Positions 24,137-32,858 of a stretch of 45,580 nt of DNA are shown one piece after another (positions within the stretch are counted from its first letter, which is position 1; each line of letters starts with the position of its first letter). The stretch covers positions 1 through 45,580 of the forward strand of contig JAFOLW010000056.1 in assembly GCA_017419165.1 (NCBI GenBank), read 5' to 3'. The notes beneath the pieces are model-generated. The model searched no databases. It was not told the origin of the DNA and was given only the letters and a program-made list of their open reading frames with translations. The translations under genes were made by a program, and so were the position numbers. This DNA comes from Erysipelotrichaceae bacterium (GTDB taxonomy: Bacteria > Bacillota_I > Bacilli_A > Erysipelotrichales > Erysipelotrichaceae).

Positions 24137-26578
24137 ATGAAAAAGAAATTCAACAACTTGTTCACATTATTATTCAGCGCTTTATTAGTCATAAATATGA
24201 TCCCCGGAAATGTTTTCGCGGATGAAGAAGATCAGTTACCGGCCGAGGTCCCAGTCGAAGCCGCACAGGAAGACGTACAGGCTGAGGCAAGCGAACCGGT
24301 CATCGTGATCGAAGAGGTCAAAGAGGAAACTCCGGCCGAAGAAATAAAAGAAGAGGTCAAGGAGGAAGCACCGGCTCCGGTCGAGGAGAAGAAGGAAGAG
24401 ACCAAAGAAGAGATCTCTGAAGTCCGGACCGAAGAAAAGAAAGAGGAAGTCAAAGCGGCGAACAGTGAAGAACAGAAGGAAGCCGTCCTTTCTGCGGAAG
24501 CTCCGGCGATGATGAATGAAGTCAAGGAAGCTGTCGAAGTTCCGGCCGAAGTCGTCGAAGAATCTCCGGTCAAACAGGAAAAGATCAAGATCACGGTCAA
24601 CTTCGTCGATATCATGAACACCAACGGTACGACCAAGACCGGCAGTGCTTCCTCGACACTTTCCGAGAAAGTTTCGAGCTGGAGGATCCTGGCTGCCAAG
24701 TTCAAGAACCAGATCCCTTACACGGATGTCTCCGTTCAGGGCACCAAATATCACTTCACCGGCGAATGGGCTTACGAAGACGGTTCGATCGTCTCCATCC
24801 CGATGGAATTCAAATACGCCGATTACAACGTTGACACGACCGTCAATGTCCATCCGGTCTATGAGATCACGGAAGCAGCCCGCCTGAACTTCTACAAGAT
24901 CGACAACATCTCTTACGGTTCCGGTTCCTGGGCAAACACCAGCGGTTCCTTCACCACATACACCAACACTCTGAAAGCTCCGTCCGCCAAGGCACACTAT
25001 CAGTTCCTCTACTGGCAGGATGCGGAGACAGGCAAGATCTACAATGCCGGAGACAAGTACTCCATCAAGGCAAGCGAGATCGGCGACAACAACACGAAAG
25101 ACGTAAGGCTTTATGCGATCTGGCAGCCTTCGCTCACGCTCCGCTACCATGATGCAAACGGAAACACAACAGAGTCCAAGGAAACGTTCGAAAGCCTCAG
25201 CGTTTACGCTCAGTCTGCTGCGACGATGAGCGGCTGCACCTTCAAAGGCTGGAGCCTGACTCCTAACGGTGCGGTCCTGGAAAACGGAACGAGCTATACG
25301 GCTCCTTCGATCACACACGAGAAAGTCGATCAGATGATCATCAATCTCTATCCGGTCTATTCCACATCCTATGAAGTCGAACACTACATCGAAGATCTGG
25401 ACGGAAGCTTCACACTGAAAGACAGCGAAAGCTTCGAAGATGTCACACTGAACTCGAAGGTCGATGCGGAAGTCAGATCTTACGAAGGCTTCAGCTTCGC
25501 AGACGGAGACACGAACGGCACCGTAAAAGCCGGTCTGGTCATGAAGCTCTACTACAGCAGAAACAGCTACAAAGTCTCTTACGAATATGAAAACGCTCCG
25601 GAAAATGCACCTGCAGTTCCGGAAACGAAAGAATACAGATTCGGTTCCGATGTCAAAGCCGCAGAAGTCAAAGAAACGGAAGGCTACACCTTCTCAGGCT
25701 GGGACAAGGCAGAATTCACGATGCCGGCAGAAGACGTCGTCATCAAAGGTTCCTATGAGATCAACCGCTACAGCGTGAGATTCCTCAACGATGACGGCAG
25801 CCTCCTGGAACTGGATGAAGAAGTCGCATACGGAACGATGGCTTCCTATGACGGCATTACGCCGGAAAAGAAGTCCGACGGCATCTACACTTACACATTC
25901 GAAGGCTGGTCCGAAGAACTCAGAGAAGTAAAAGAAGACCAGGTATATACGGCCGGATATAAAGCAGAACTGATCCCGGTCGTTACCGAAAAGATCACAG
26001 ATGACGGAGAGCCTCAGGCACCTTCCTCTCCTGTAAACATCGATGTTCCGGAGGATCCGGAAATCGAGATCGCCGAGACTCTCTCACCTGTGAACAGACC
26101 GGCTGAGACCGCTCCTGCAGCAGCAGAAGAGATCGAGATCGCCGAAGAGAATGCTCCGCTGGCAGGTCCGGAAACGATCGCCGAAGAGCAGCAGGTCATC
26201 GCCGATGTCACGATCGAGGAAGAAGCAGTACCGCAGGCACAGTACAAGACCTGGGCACTCTACAACCTCATCGCCATGATCATCACCGTCCTTACCGGCT
26301 TATTCATGTCCCTCAGCTTCTTCAGAAACGATAAAGAGGAACAGGAAGAGAACACGGAACGCAGATATTCCAAGTTCCTGGGCCTGATCCCGATGATCGC
26401 ATCGGTCGTCGCATTCATCCTCACCGAAGATATGCGTAACCTGATGGTCTTAAAAGACAGATTTACGATCCCGATGATCGTCATAGCATTGTTCGAACTG
26501 GTCTTGGCGTTCATCACGAGAAACAGGAAATATGAAGAGGAAAAGGAGGAAGAGGAAGAGCTTCTGATCGAAGCTTAA
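24137..26578 (+). CDS. Large surface protein with modular repeats and multi-helix C-terminal anchor
   Basis: Encodes 813 aa. The signal peptide (residues 1-28) ends in NVFA before DEED. Residues about 30-145 are a Glu/Lys/Pro/Ala-rich low-complexity stalk with repeated KEE units. From about 150 to 620 lie beta-repeat modules of the InlB B/MucBP kind: FLYWQDAETG...LYAIW, FKGWSLTPNG, YEVEHYIEDLDG, YTFSGWD, and RYSVRFLNDDGS...YTFEGWSE. A second Pro/Glu-rich stalk follows. Instead of an LPxTG anchor, the C-terminus has three predicted membrane helices (WALYNLIAMIITVLTGL; LIPMIASVVAFIL; MIVIALFELVLAFI) and an acidic tail. It is probably an adhesin or host-contact protein. An AGGGAGG site precedes the start. 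It stands alone, with a terminator after it. Confidence 0.88.
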   Translation: MKKKFNNLFTLLFSALLVINMIPGNVFADEEDQLPAEVPVEAAQEDVQAEASEPVIVIEEVKEETPAEEIKEEVKEEAPAPVEEKKEETKEEISEVRTEEKKEEVKAANSEEQKEAVLSAEAPAMMNEVKEAVEVPAEVVEESPVKQEKIKITVNFVDIMNTNGTTKTGSASSTLSEKVSSWRILAAKFKNQIPYTDVSVQGTKYHFTGEWAYEDGSIVSIPMEFKYADYNVDTTVNVHPVYEITEAARLNFYKIDNISYGSGSWANTSGSFTTYTNTLKAPSAKAHYQFLYWQDAETGKIYNAGDKYSIKASEIGDNNTKDVRLYAIWQPSLTLRYHDANGNTTESKETFESLSVYAQSAATMSGCTFKGWSLTPNGAVLENGTSYTAPSITHEKVDQMIINLYPVYSTSYEVEHYIEDLDGSFTLKDSESFEDVTLNSKVDAEVRSYEGFSFADGDTNGTVKAGLVMKLYYSRNSYKVSYEYENAPENAPAVPETKEYRFGSDVKAAEVKETEGYTFSGWDKAEFTMPAEDVVIKGSYEINRYSVRFLNDDGSLLELDEEVAYGTMASYDGITPEKKSDGIYTYTFEGWSEELREVKEDQVYTAGYKAELIPVVTEKITDDGEPQAPSSPVNIDVPEDPEIEIAETLSPVNRPAETAPAAAEEIEIAEENAPLAGPETIAEEQQVIADVTIEEEAVPQAQYKTWALYNLIAMIITVLTGLFMSLSFFRNDKEEQEENTERRYSKFLGLIPMIASVVAFILTEDMRNLMVLKDRFTIPMIVIALFELVLAFITRNRKYEEEKEEEEELLIEA

Positions 26579-26599
26579 AATGGAAAAACATCGTAAAGA

Positions 26600-26634
26600 A
26601 TAAAAGGTGGTCGTCAAGATCATCTTTTATTTTG
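26600..26634 (+). terminator. Terminator after the surface protein gene
   Basis: A 13-bp stem with wobbles, ATAAAAGGTGGTC (26600-26612) with GATCATCTTTTAT (26618-26630), then TTTTG. Confidence 0.85.
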
Positions 26635-26689
26635 TATTTGAATCGACTATAATGGTCTCATTGACGCAGTAACGAAAAGGTAACACGAA

Positions 26690-27241
26690 ATGAAAATCAA
26701 AAACGCACTCCGGCTCATCGCAGTCGGTTTCATCTTCACTCTCATCAATATCAATGTCACGTTCAACGGCATACAGGTGAATTTCATGCCGGATTTCATC
26801 GGCTGGATCCTGATCGCCGTCGCCTGTGCGATGATGAAGGGCTATACCTCAAGAAATCCGTTCTATATCGGCGGCGCGATCCTGCTGGCACTTTGCGATG
26901 CGACGGTCCTGGCCGTCGAACTGCTGCGGCCGAAGCTCGATATCGCGATGTATAAGACGGGCATCTCGCTGTTCTCGATCTTCTACATCTTCCTGCTTCT
27001 GGGGAAGATCTATAAGATCGGAAAAGACATGAACTACAACAGCATCGCATCGATCAGAGTCCTGAAGTATGTCTACCTGATCGTCTACATCATCTTCCAG
27101 TCAGCGACGCTGGCCGGTCATTATCTGCCGGTCAATGTCCTGGCGGTCGTCTTTTCGATCAGCGGCATTGCCGCATTGATCACGGCGGTCGCGACGGCCT
27201 TCGTCTTACTGAAGATGTCGGTCATGATCGACGAAGAATGA
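26690..27241 (+). CDS. Integral membrane protein, function unknown
   Basis: Encodes 183 aa with about six membrane helices (near residues 8-22, 31-48, 57-79, 86-108, 124-146, 150-176). The second opens with NFMPDFIGWILIA, a stretch that resembles small membrane proteins found in many Bacillota, for which I know no function. A TATAAT box at 26648-26653 gives a 36-nt leader. It is monocistronic with its own terminator. Confidence 0.8.
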   Translation: MKIKNALRLIAVGFIFTLININVTFNGIQVNFMPDFIGWILIAVACAMMKGYTSRNPFYIGGAILLALCDATVLAVELLRPKLDIAMYKTGISLFSIFYIFLLLGKIYKIGKDMNYNSIASIRVLKYVYLIVYIIFQSATLAGHYLPVNVLAVVFSISGIAALITAVATAFVLLKMSVMIDEE

Positions 27242-27256
27242 ACGATCGTTTGATAT

Positions 27257-27287
27257 GAGCTCTCATCATTGCGATGGGAGTTTTTTA
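27257..27287 (+). terminator. Terminator after the membrane protein gene
   Basis: CTCTCAT with ATGGGAG (7 bp, one wobble) across CATTGCG, followed by TTTTTT. Confidence 0.8.
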
Positions 27288-27353
27288 TGAGAGTTTGCCG
27301 GGAAGAGGAAAGGCGTCATTCGGAATTGAAACAACATGTATATACGGATGATC

Positions 27354-27377
27354 CAAGGACCCGGATCCTTGATTTTT
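27354..27377 (+). terminator. Terminator-like hairpin with no obvious gene before it
   Basis: CAAGGA-cccgga-TCCTTG followed by ATTTTT. It may be a second terminator for the membrane protein gene. Its 3' side overlaps the -35 of the next promoter. Confidence 0.5.
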
Positions 27378-27396
27378 CAGCCGTATGTGGTATGAT
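27369..27396 (+). promoter_or_regulatory. Promoter of the leader-bearing orphan gene
   Basis: TTGATT (27369-27374), 16-nt spacer, extended -10 TGG-TATGAT (27388-27396). The predicted start near 27403 leaves an unusually long leader of about 110 nt. Confidence 0.7.
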
Positions 27397-27402
27397 TTAT
27401 CT

Positions 27403-27512
27403 GCAGCAAATAGTTTGAGAACTTGATATACAGATGCTTGAGAGAAATGAATAGGTCAAACCTTTTCATTTGTTATCGGGCATTTTTTGTTATGCCCGGG
27501 AAAGGAGCTTTT
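27403..27512 (+). promoter_or_regulatory. Structured 5' leader of the orphan gene
   Basis: Two stacked long-range helices close a 37-nt domain: CAAAT 27407-27411 with ATTTG 27468-27472, and GTTTGA 27413-27418 with TCAAAC 27456-27461. A separate 7-bp hairpin (CGGGCAT, 8-nt loop, ATGCCCG; 27477-27498) ends 2 nt before the AAAGGAG site. CCTTT at 27461-27465 could instead pair with AAAGG of that site, offering an alternative closed state. Whether it is a ligand- or protein-responsive element is inference. Confidence 0.5.
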
Positions 27513-27929
27513 ATGGCAAAAAAATTCTCTGTTATCAAGAAAAAAGATCTTCTCTCCGGAGAGGAGAGGATCGTCGCCTATTCTCTGGGGGATGATGAGC
27601 TTTCCAGGACAAAGGTCCTGAAGAAGCTGCACCGTTCCCTGAAGGGAAAACAAGGTGCCTTCTCTTATCGCTGCGACGAGAGCCTGTACATGCATCTGCT
27701 TCCGGGTCTTTCGGAAACGACTATCCGGGAGCTGAGCAAAAGGCTCTACCGCACCGCTTATGTCGTCTGCAAAAAGACGGGAAAGAGCGAAAAGGCTCTC
27801 TACCTTGCGTTGCTGAAGGATTCGGCTCTGCGTTTCAAGGCTTCGATCCCTGCGGCGACCCTGAAGGACAAGGGAGCGGATGTCCCGAATCCCGACTTCT
27901 ATGTGAAGGAGCTGAGGCTTTGCCTCTAG
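27513..27929 (+). CDS. Small basic protein, function unknown
   Basis: Encodes 138 aa from the ATG at 27513, chosen for its AAAGGAG site; the longer frame from 27423 would place the leader hairpins in coding sequence. The protein is Lys/Arg-rich and probably helical (SETTIRELSKRLYRTAYVVCKKTGK), with no signal peptide, no membrane helix and no motif I recognise. A possible RNA- or DNA-binding role is suggested only by its charge and its structured leader. The end of the coding sequence doubles as the left arm of its terminator. Confidence 0.7.
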   Translation: MAKKFSVIKKKDLLSGEERIVAYSLGDDELSRTKVLKKLHRSLKGKQGAFSYRCDESLYMHLLPGLSETTIRELSKRLYRTAYVVCKKTGKSEKALYLALLKDSALRFKASIPAATLKDKGADVPNPDFYVKELRLCL

Positions 27930-27940
27930 CTCCTTTTTTT
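27908..27940 (+). terminator. Terminator formed by the 3' end of the coding sequence
   Basis: GGAGCTGAGGC with GCCTC-t-AGCTCC (11 bp, one bulge, 3-nt loop), then seven T residues. The stop codon TAG lies in the right arm. Confidence 0.93.
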
Positions 27941-27973
27941 GACCGGATGCGAAACGGAAAGAACAAGAGAATG

Positions 27974-28020
27974 AAGACCGTCTGGTCTGATAGACCGGTC
28001 CCCGCAGGACGGTTTTTCTT
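27974..28020 (+). terminator. Second terminator before the lipoprotein gene
   Basis: Outer ACCGT/ACGGT with an inner CTGGTCT-gat-AGACCGG hairpin, then TTTTTCTTTT. Confidence 0.6.
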
Positions 28021-28108
28021 TTGTCTTTGGCCATAATATAATGAAAGCGTAAAGATACAGAAGATCATTTGTTGAAGGCGTTTCTCTTTTTGAGGGAGGT
28101 GAGATCTC

Positions 28109-29194
28109 ATGAAAAAGATGCTGCTGCTTGTTTTGAGTGTACTGTTTTTGTCGTCTTTGATGGGATGTACGAAAAAGGAAGAAGATACAAAGACTTACGA
28201 TATCGCCGGTAAGACTTACTATGACACTTCGGATCTGCACAAGGTGCCTTCCAGGGTCTGGTTCGGCAAGGACGGTTCTTTCGTTCTGACGGACGAGTTT
28301 GCGGAAGGTCTTGATGAGATGAGCGGATCTTATGAAGTGAAGGAAGATGTCATCACTTTGAATGTCGATGCCGGTTCGGGCAAATACAAGAAGATCCTGT
28401 TCGAATATAAGAACGGAGAAAACATCGTCTTACGTACGAGCCTGCAGGGTTCCAAGAACGATGCCCTGTATTCCATCCATGAGCCGGAGGTGCAGATCAG
28501 CGAAAACACAACGCCGGCGGAAACGAAAACGGAAACGGGAACGGCGGGCTATAAGACCTTTTTCAATGCTTCGCAGAAAAAGGGCGTGTCCTATCTGATC
28601 TTATACGATGACGGTTCGTTCACTCTGAATGAGACCAACGGAAGCGAGACGGTCCTGGTCAAAGGCCTCTATGGAAAAGAAGGAGATGTCTACATGTTCT
28701 CCAACTTTGACAGTTTCAAGGGCGGCGACGGATCCCTCGTCAGCAACTTCGAGTTCCGGATCATGAATGAAGATACGCTGATCCTGCAGGAAGATCTCTG
28801 CGCTTCTTCCGCCTACGATGTCTTCAGTACCGACGGGACGGTGCCGGTCACTGTCGCAGCAGAGGAGGATCCGTTCAAAGACGTTTTCAAGACGACGACC
28901 TGGACTCACGAAGAGATGGAAGGCATACTCAAGCAATACCTGCCTTCGGTGACCATCGCCACGGATTATTCGTTCAAGTTCATTGAGAACTGTTATTCGG
29001 GCATGGGCGAATATACCGGTTATTGCCAGAAGACGGATAAGGGCTGGGCATGCGATGTACTGGATGCCTCCAAGATGCAGGGTTTCAAGGGCGATGAGGT
29101 CAAGACGATCGTCTTTGAGGAGAACAAGGACGGCGATCTGATCTTAAAGACCGAGTTGTGCATGTCGATGCCGGGCGAGATCTTCAAGAAGTAG
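28109..29194 (+). CDS. Lipoprotein with three internal repeats, function unknown
   Basis: Encodes 361 aa. A 19-residue signal ends in the lipobox SLMGC (Cys20). The mature protein is three diverged copies of about 100 residues (near 30-128, 140-245 and 255-361). Each copy runs: short strand, (D)GSF- or YSF-like turn, a GxY/GxC strand, a F-E-containing strand (LFEYKNGEN, FEFRIMNEDT, VFEENKDGD) and a final L-x-L-x3-L strand. This suggests a repeated small beta-barrel of the lipocalin or META kind; the family is not identified. GGGAGGTGAG precedes the start, and a TATAAT box lies at 28037-28042. It is convergent with the NagZ-like gene. Confidence 0.82.
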   Translation: MKKMLLLVLSVLFLSSLMGCTKKEEDTKTYDIAGKTYYDTSDLHKVPSRVWFGKDGSFVLTDEFAEGLDEMSGSYEVKEDVITLNVDAGSGKYKKILFEYKNGENIVLRTSLQGSKNDALYSIHEPEVQISENTTPAETKTETGTAGYKTFFNASQKKGVSYLILYDDGSFTLNETNGSETVLVKGLYGKEGDVYMFSNFDSFKGGDGSLVSNFEFRIMNEDTLILQEDLCASSAYDVFSTDGTVPVTVAAEEDPFKDVFKTTTWTHEEMEGILKQYLPSVTIATDYSFKFIENCYSGMGEYTGYCQKTDKGWACDVLDASKMQGFKGDEVKTIVFEENKDGDLILKTELCMSMPGEIFKK

Positions 29195-29201
29195 GTCATA
29201 G

Positions 29202-29223
29202 AAAAAGAGGCTTGAAGCCTCTT
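29202..29223 (-). terminator. Terminator of the NagZ-like gene
   Basis: On the minus strand, AAGAGGC-ttcaa-GCCTCTT followed by T residues. The left arm overlaps the stop codon. The same hairpin may slow transcription arriving from the plus-strand lipoprotein gene. Confidence 0.85.
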
Positions 29224-31093
29224 AGTAAGAAAGGGAAGTGTTACGTTCATAGGCGGTCTCTGTACCGAAGGTATAGAGGCCGTCTTTTTTGATGAGTTCC
29301 GGGACATCGATCGGCAGTTTTCCTTTCGGTGCCTGCTGCCCGTAGATCACATACATCGCGGCGATGAGATTGGGCGGGAAGCTTTGATCGGTAGGACGGC
29401 CGGTATCGATCGCTGCGGACATGCCGGCGGCGTAGTAACAGGCCAGCAGGGCATCGGCTTCGTAACGGGAAAGATCATAAGGCAATTGTGAAGACAGAAG
29501 GACCGTTTTGATGCCTTTGTCTTTGCAATAGTCAAGACAAAGGTCGGCGATGTAAGCTTCGCTGCCGTTGAGGTCGGCTTCTTCGTAGCAGGCGGAGACC
29601 AGGACGAGCCTGCCGATGCCTTTGAATAATGGCTTGATATGATCGTTGAAGTCTTTCTTATCCGTATCGGCACCGTAGGTGCAGATGTTCAGATCGCTCT
29701 TCTTGTTCAAGAAGCCTTCCTGCAACAGGAGCGTCCTTGCGTAGGTCATCGAACGGTTCTGGGATGCGTAAGGGACTAAGACCAGGGTCTTTTCGTTTTT
29801 ATCGATCGGTAAAGCATCCTCGTTTTTGATGAGGGTGATCGCATTTTTGGCGATCTGCATCTCGGTCTGATGGTGCTCCTTGGAGCCGACATCGAAATTG
29901 TCATTCTCTTTTTCCGGATCGAAGAGACCGCGTTCTTTCTTTAAGGTGATGATGCGTCTTAAGGATTCATCGATCCTTTCTTCGGAGACGGTGCCTTCCT
30001 TGACGAGGTTGCAGATGGCGGTGACGGTGTTGAGCAGTTCCTTGTAGTATAGGGAGACGCTCTTTTTCTCACTCACCGGTATCAGTAACATGTCCGCACC
30101 GGCGTTGATCGCGTAGGCCAGGATGTCTTTCTTGCGGAAGAATTTGGCGACCGCGTCCATCGACAGCGAATCGGTGACGACCACTTTGTCAAAGCCCAGT
30201 TCGTTGCGCAAGACATCGGTGATGATCGTATGGGATAAGGTCGCCGGCAGGAAAATGCCGTTGTGGCTTTCTTTTTCGATCGCGGGATACTGGATGTGGG
30301 CGGTCATGATCATGTCGCAGCCCGCCTCGATCCCGGCTTTGAAAGGGATCAGTTCGAAACCGCGGATCTCTTCAAGAGACTTGTAAATGACCGGCAGGGA
30401 AGAGTGGGAATCCGTATCGGTATCCCCATGTCCCGGGAAGTGCTTGAGGCAGGAGATCACGCCTTGCTCGTGCAAGGCTTCGATGAAGGGTGAAATGGAA
30501 GCTGCGGCTTTATCGGGATCATCGGAGAACGAACGGACACCGATGACCGGATTCTTCGGGTTGGAGTTGAGGTCGACGACCGGTGCGAAGTCGACGTTGA
30601 TGTGTAAGTCATCGAGTTCATCGCCGATGAGCGATGCATAGGCATGAACATCCTTTGGATCGTCGGCGGCTGCTAAGGCCATGTTTCCGCACATGTAGCT
30701 GCCAAACGGGATCCGGCGGACACCGCCGCCTTCCTGGTCGGCGCAGATCAATAGGGGCAGGTGGCCGCTTTCTTCGTTGATCTTATTGAGATCTTCGGTC
30801 AGCTTGAGGGCCTGTTCAGGAGAAGCAATATTGTCGGAGAACAGGATGATGCCGCCGAAACCGGTACCGGAGAGTAATTCGCTCTCTTTTTCGCCGATCT
30901 GAAGCAATGGATCATAGTCGTTCTCGGAGACATAGCGGGAATAGCGCAGGGCCGGGATGAGCAGCTGTGCCGCTTTCTGCCGCAGTGTCAGGGAATCGAT
31001 GATCTGCGCGATCTCATCTTTTTCTTCCCTCTTGCAGGAGATCAAAGTCACACACATAAGAAGGATCAGCAGAAAGGAAAATAACTTCTTCAT
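29222..31093 (-). CDS. Beta-N-acetylhexosaminidase lipoprotein, GH3 (NagZ-like)
   Basis: Cleaves terminal beta-GlcNAc from peptidoglycan fragments or similar glycans. The 623 aa start with a lipoprotein signal (lipobox LISC, Cys20), placing it outside the cell as in the Bacillus NagZ homologue. The GH3 barrel shows the diagnostic KHFPGHGDTDTDSH (Lys217, His218, and the Asp228/His230 acid-base pair peculiar to NagZ) and the nucleophile Asp308 in VVVTDSLSMDA. Residues from about 400 on form the GH3 second domain. There is no ribosome binding site. Instead a TAGAAT box on the minus strand (31100-31105) ends 6 nt before the ATG, so the mRNA is probably leaderless. Confidence 0.93.
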   Translation of the reverse strand: MKKLFSFLLILLMCVTLISCKREEKDEIAQIIDSLTLRQKAAQLLIPALRYSRYVSENDYDPLLQIGEKESELLSGTGFGGIILFSDNIASPEQALKLTEDLNKINEESGHLPLLICADQEGGGVRRIPFGSYMCGNMALAAADDPKDVHAYASLIGDELDDLHINVDFAPVVDLNSNPKNPVIGVRSFSDDPDKAAASISPFIEALHEQGVISCLKHFPGHGDTDTDSHSSLPVIYKSLEEIRGFELIPFKAGIEAGCDMIMTAHIQYPAIEKESHNGIFLPATLSHTIITDVLRNELGFDKVVVTDSLSMDAVAKFFRKKDILAYAINAGADMLLIPVSEKKSVSLYYKELLNTVTAICNLVKEGTVSEERIDESLRRIITLKKERGLFDPEKENDNFDVGSKEHHQTEMQIAKNAITLIKNEDALPIDKNEKTLVLVPYASQNRSMTYARTLLLQEGFLNKKSDLNICTYGADTDKKDFNDHIKPLFKGIGRLVLVSACYEEADLNGSEAYIADLCLDYCKDKGIKTVLLSSQLPYDLSRYEADALLACYYAAGMSAAIDTGRPTDQSFPPNLIAAMYVIYGQQAPKGKLPIDVPELIKKDGLYTFGTETAYERNTSLSY

Positions 31094-31105
31094 GATTTTA
31101 TTCTA

Positions 31106-31132
31106 ATAAAAAACGAAGGACAGCTGTCCTTC
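31106..31132 (-). terminator. Terminator of the amidohydrolase gene
   Basis: On the minus strand, the perfect palindrome GAAGGACAGCTGTCCTTC (31115-31132), starting within the TGA stop, then a G and a T-run. It sits immediately before the NagZ promoter. Confidence 0.88.
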
Positions 31133-32720
31133 ATTTGGCATAGACGCAGTTTCCGCCCAGCCAGGTGGAGATGACCGGGATCTCGTGGATATGATGCGGA
31201 TCGGCCTTGAAAGGATCTTCTTTTAGGACGGTGAAGTCGGCCAGATAGCCTTCTTTGATGCGTCCTTTGAAGGATTCTTCGAAGCTGGCGACGGCCGATT
31301 CGACCGTGAAGGAGTCGATGGCTTCTTTCACGCTGAAGGCCTGGTCGGCCAGGTAAGGTCCGGTCCCGTCGATCGAGGTGCGGGTCACGGCACATTCGAT
31401 GCCGCGCAGGGCATCGGGAAGTTCGACCGGCGCATCCGAGCCGTTGGAGACGCTGAGTCCGTGATCTTTCAGGGTCTTCCAGGAATAGCTGGTGGCCGCC
31501 AGGTCTTTGCCGACGCGTTTTTCGACGATGTGGTTGTCGTAGTCCAGGAAGATGGACTGGGCATAGATGTGGGTCTTTAGGGCGATCATGCGTTCCAGCT
31601 GGTCTTTCCTGCTGATCTGGCAGTGGACGATGCCGTGGCGGCGATCTTCCCGCGGACACTCTTTCAAGGCCTTGTCGATGGCATTGAGAACTTTGTCGAG
31701 GCAGGCATCGCCGATCGCGTGGACGGCGACGGACATCCCGTGCCGGTTGGCGTAGGAGATCATCTCGTTGAACTGTTCGTCGCTGAACAGTGAGAAGCCC
31801 TGTGTGGAAGGATCGTCGGCGTAAGGTCTGGAAAGGTGGGCCGTGCGTCCGCCCAGGGAACCGTCACCCAGCAGTTTCAGAGGTCCGATCTTGAAATGTT
31901 CGTCACCGGCTCCTGTAATATTGCCGGCTTGAACGAAGCGGGAGAATTCTCCGAGCTCGGTGAAGTTGGACTGTTCAAAGACGCGGACGGAAAGTCTTCC
32001 TTCTGCGGCGAGTTCTTTGAAGGCTTCGTTGACCGTTTCAAAGGGGATCTCGCGGAAGACGCAGTAGTCATCGGACTGGCAGGAGGTGATGCCGTAGCCG
32101 TTGAGGGCAGCGGCACCGGCCAGGATCATCTGTTTGAGTTCTTCCTTGTCCGGCAATGGGATGTAGGGTTCGATGAGGTCCATGGCGTTGTCATAGAGGA
32201 GACCTTTTTCATAGTCGATGGCACCGCCTAACGGGGCGGCCGTATCTTTATCTATATGGGCGATCTCAAAGACTTTGGAGTTGACGGCGCAGCAGTGCCC
32301 GCAGGCTCTCGTCAGCATGATGGGCAGATCGCCTGAAAGCTGATCGAGGTCTAAACGTTCCGGCATCCGGTGAACGTCTTCGAAATAGTCCTGGTTCCAG
32401 CCGCGTCCGCGGATCCAGCTGCCCGGACGGAAGTCGTTGTCTTCGATGAACTCTTTCATGTAGGCCATCATCTCGGAGAGCGATCCGGTGTGTTCGTTGA
32501 GTTTCGCCATACGCAAGGACTGGCCGAAGTTGAGCAGGTGCATATGGGAATCGTTGAAGCCGGCGCAGACGAAGGCGCCTTGCAGGTCGATCTTTTCGCA
32601 GTCCTGCATATCGGCGGGCTCATCGTAAAAGATGTTGGTGAAGTATCCGTTTTCGACAGTAAAGGCTTTCGCAAAGCCTTGACCGGTATAGATGTTTGCG
32701 TTATGGAAGAATTTCTTCAT
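31131..32720 (-). CDS. Metal-dependent amidohydrolase, YtcJ-like (amidohydrolase family 3)
   Basis: Encodes 529 aa of the amidohydrolase superfamily: an N-terminal composite beta-sandwich, metal ligands His59 and His61 in FNDSHMHLLNFG, further histidines in VAVHAIGDAC and GIVHCQ, and the catalytic aspartate in SNGSDAPVE. The C-terminal GYLADFTVLKEDPF is the returning sandwich strand typical of the family. Substrates of YtcJ-like enzymes are mostly unknown, though some hydrolyse amides or carbamates. There is no signal peptide. AGGAG precedes the start, and a TATGAT box on the minus strand lies at 32744-32749. It is divergent from oppA. Confidence 0.92.
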   Translation of the reverse strand: MKKFFHNANIYTGQGFAKAFTVENGYFTNIFYDEPADMQDCEKIDLQGAFVCAGFNDSHMHLLNFGQSLRMAKLNEHTGSLSEMMAYMKEFIEDNDFRPGSWIRGRGWNQDYFEDVHRMPERLDLDQLSGDLPIMLTRACGHCCAVNSKVFEIAHIDKDTAAPLGGAIDYEKGLLYDNAMDLIEPYIPLPDKEELKQMILAGAAALNGYGITSCQSDDYCVFREIPFETVNEAFKELAAEGRLSVRVFEQSNFTELGEFSRFVQAGNITGAGDEHFKIGPLKLLGDGSLGGRTAHLSRPYADDPSTQGFSLFSDEQFNEMISYANRHGMSVAVHAIGDACLDKVLNAIDKALKECPREDRRHGIVHCQISRKDQLERMIALKTHIYAQSIFLDYDNHIVEKRVGKDLAATSYSWKTLKDHGLSVSNGSDAPVELPDALRGIECAVTRTSIDGTGPYLADQAFSVKEAIDSFTVESAVASFEESFKGRIKEGYLADFTVLKEDPFKADPHHIHEIPVISTWLGGNCVYAK

Positions 32721-32804
32721 AGTTGGTCTCCTGTATCAAATCTATCATACATGAAAAATCATTTGAAAATTGTTTCATGATCTGTAAAACGATTACATTT
32801 TTTG

Positions 32805-32833
32805 TTGACACTGATTTTCAATTGGATTAACAT
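32805..32833 (+). promoter_or_regulatory. Sigma-A promoter of the opp operon
   Basis: TTGACA (32805-32810), 17-nt spacer, TAACAT (32828-32833). It gives a leader of about 20 nt with AAGGAG before the start at 32859. Confidence 0.8.
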
Positions 32834-32858
32834 AATAGATATTACAAGGAGAGATACT

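Noticed and set aside
24236..25384. Long antisense ORF (382 aa) opposite the surface protein
   Set aside because: It mirrors the codon pattern of the surface protein, has no ribosome binding site and no recognisable domain.
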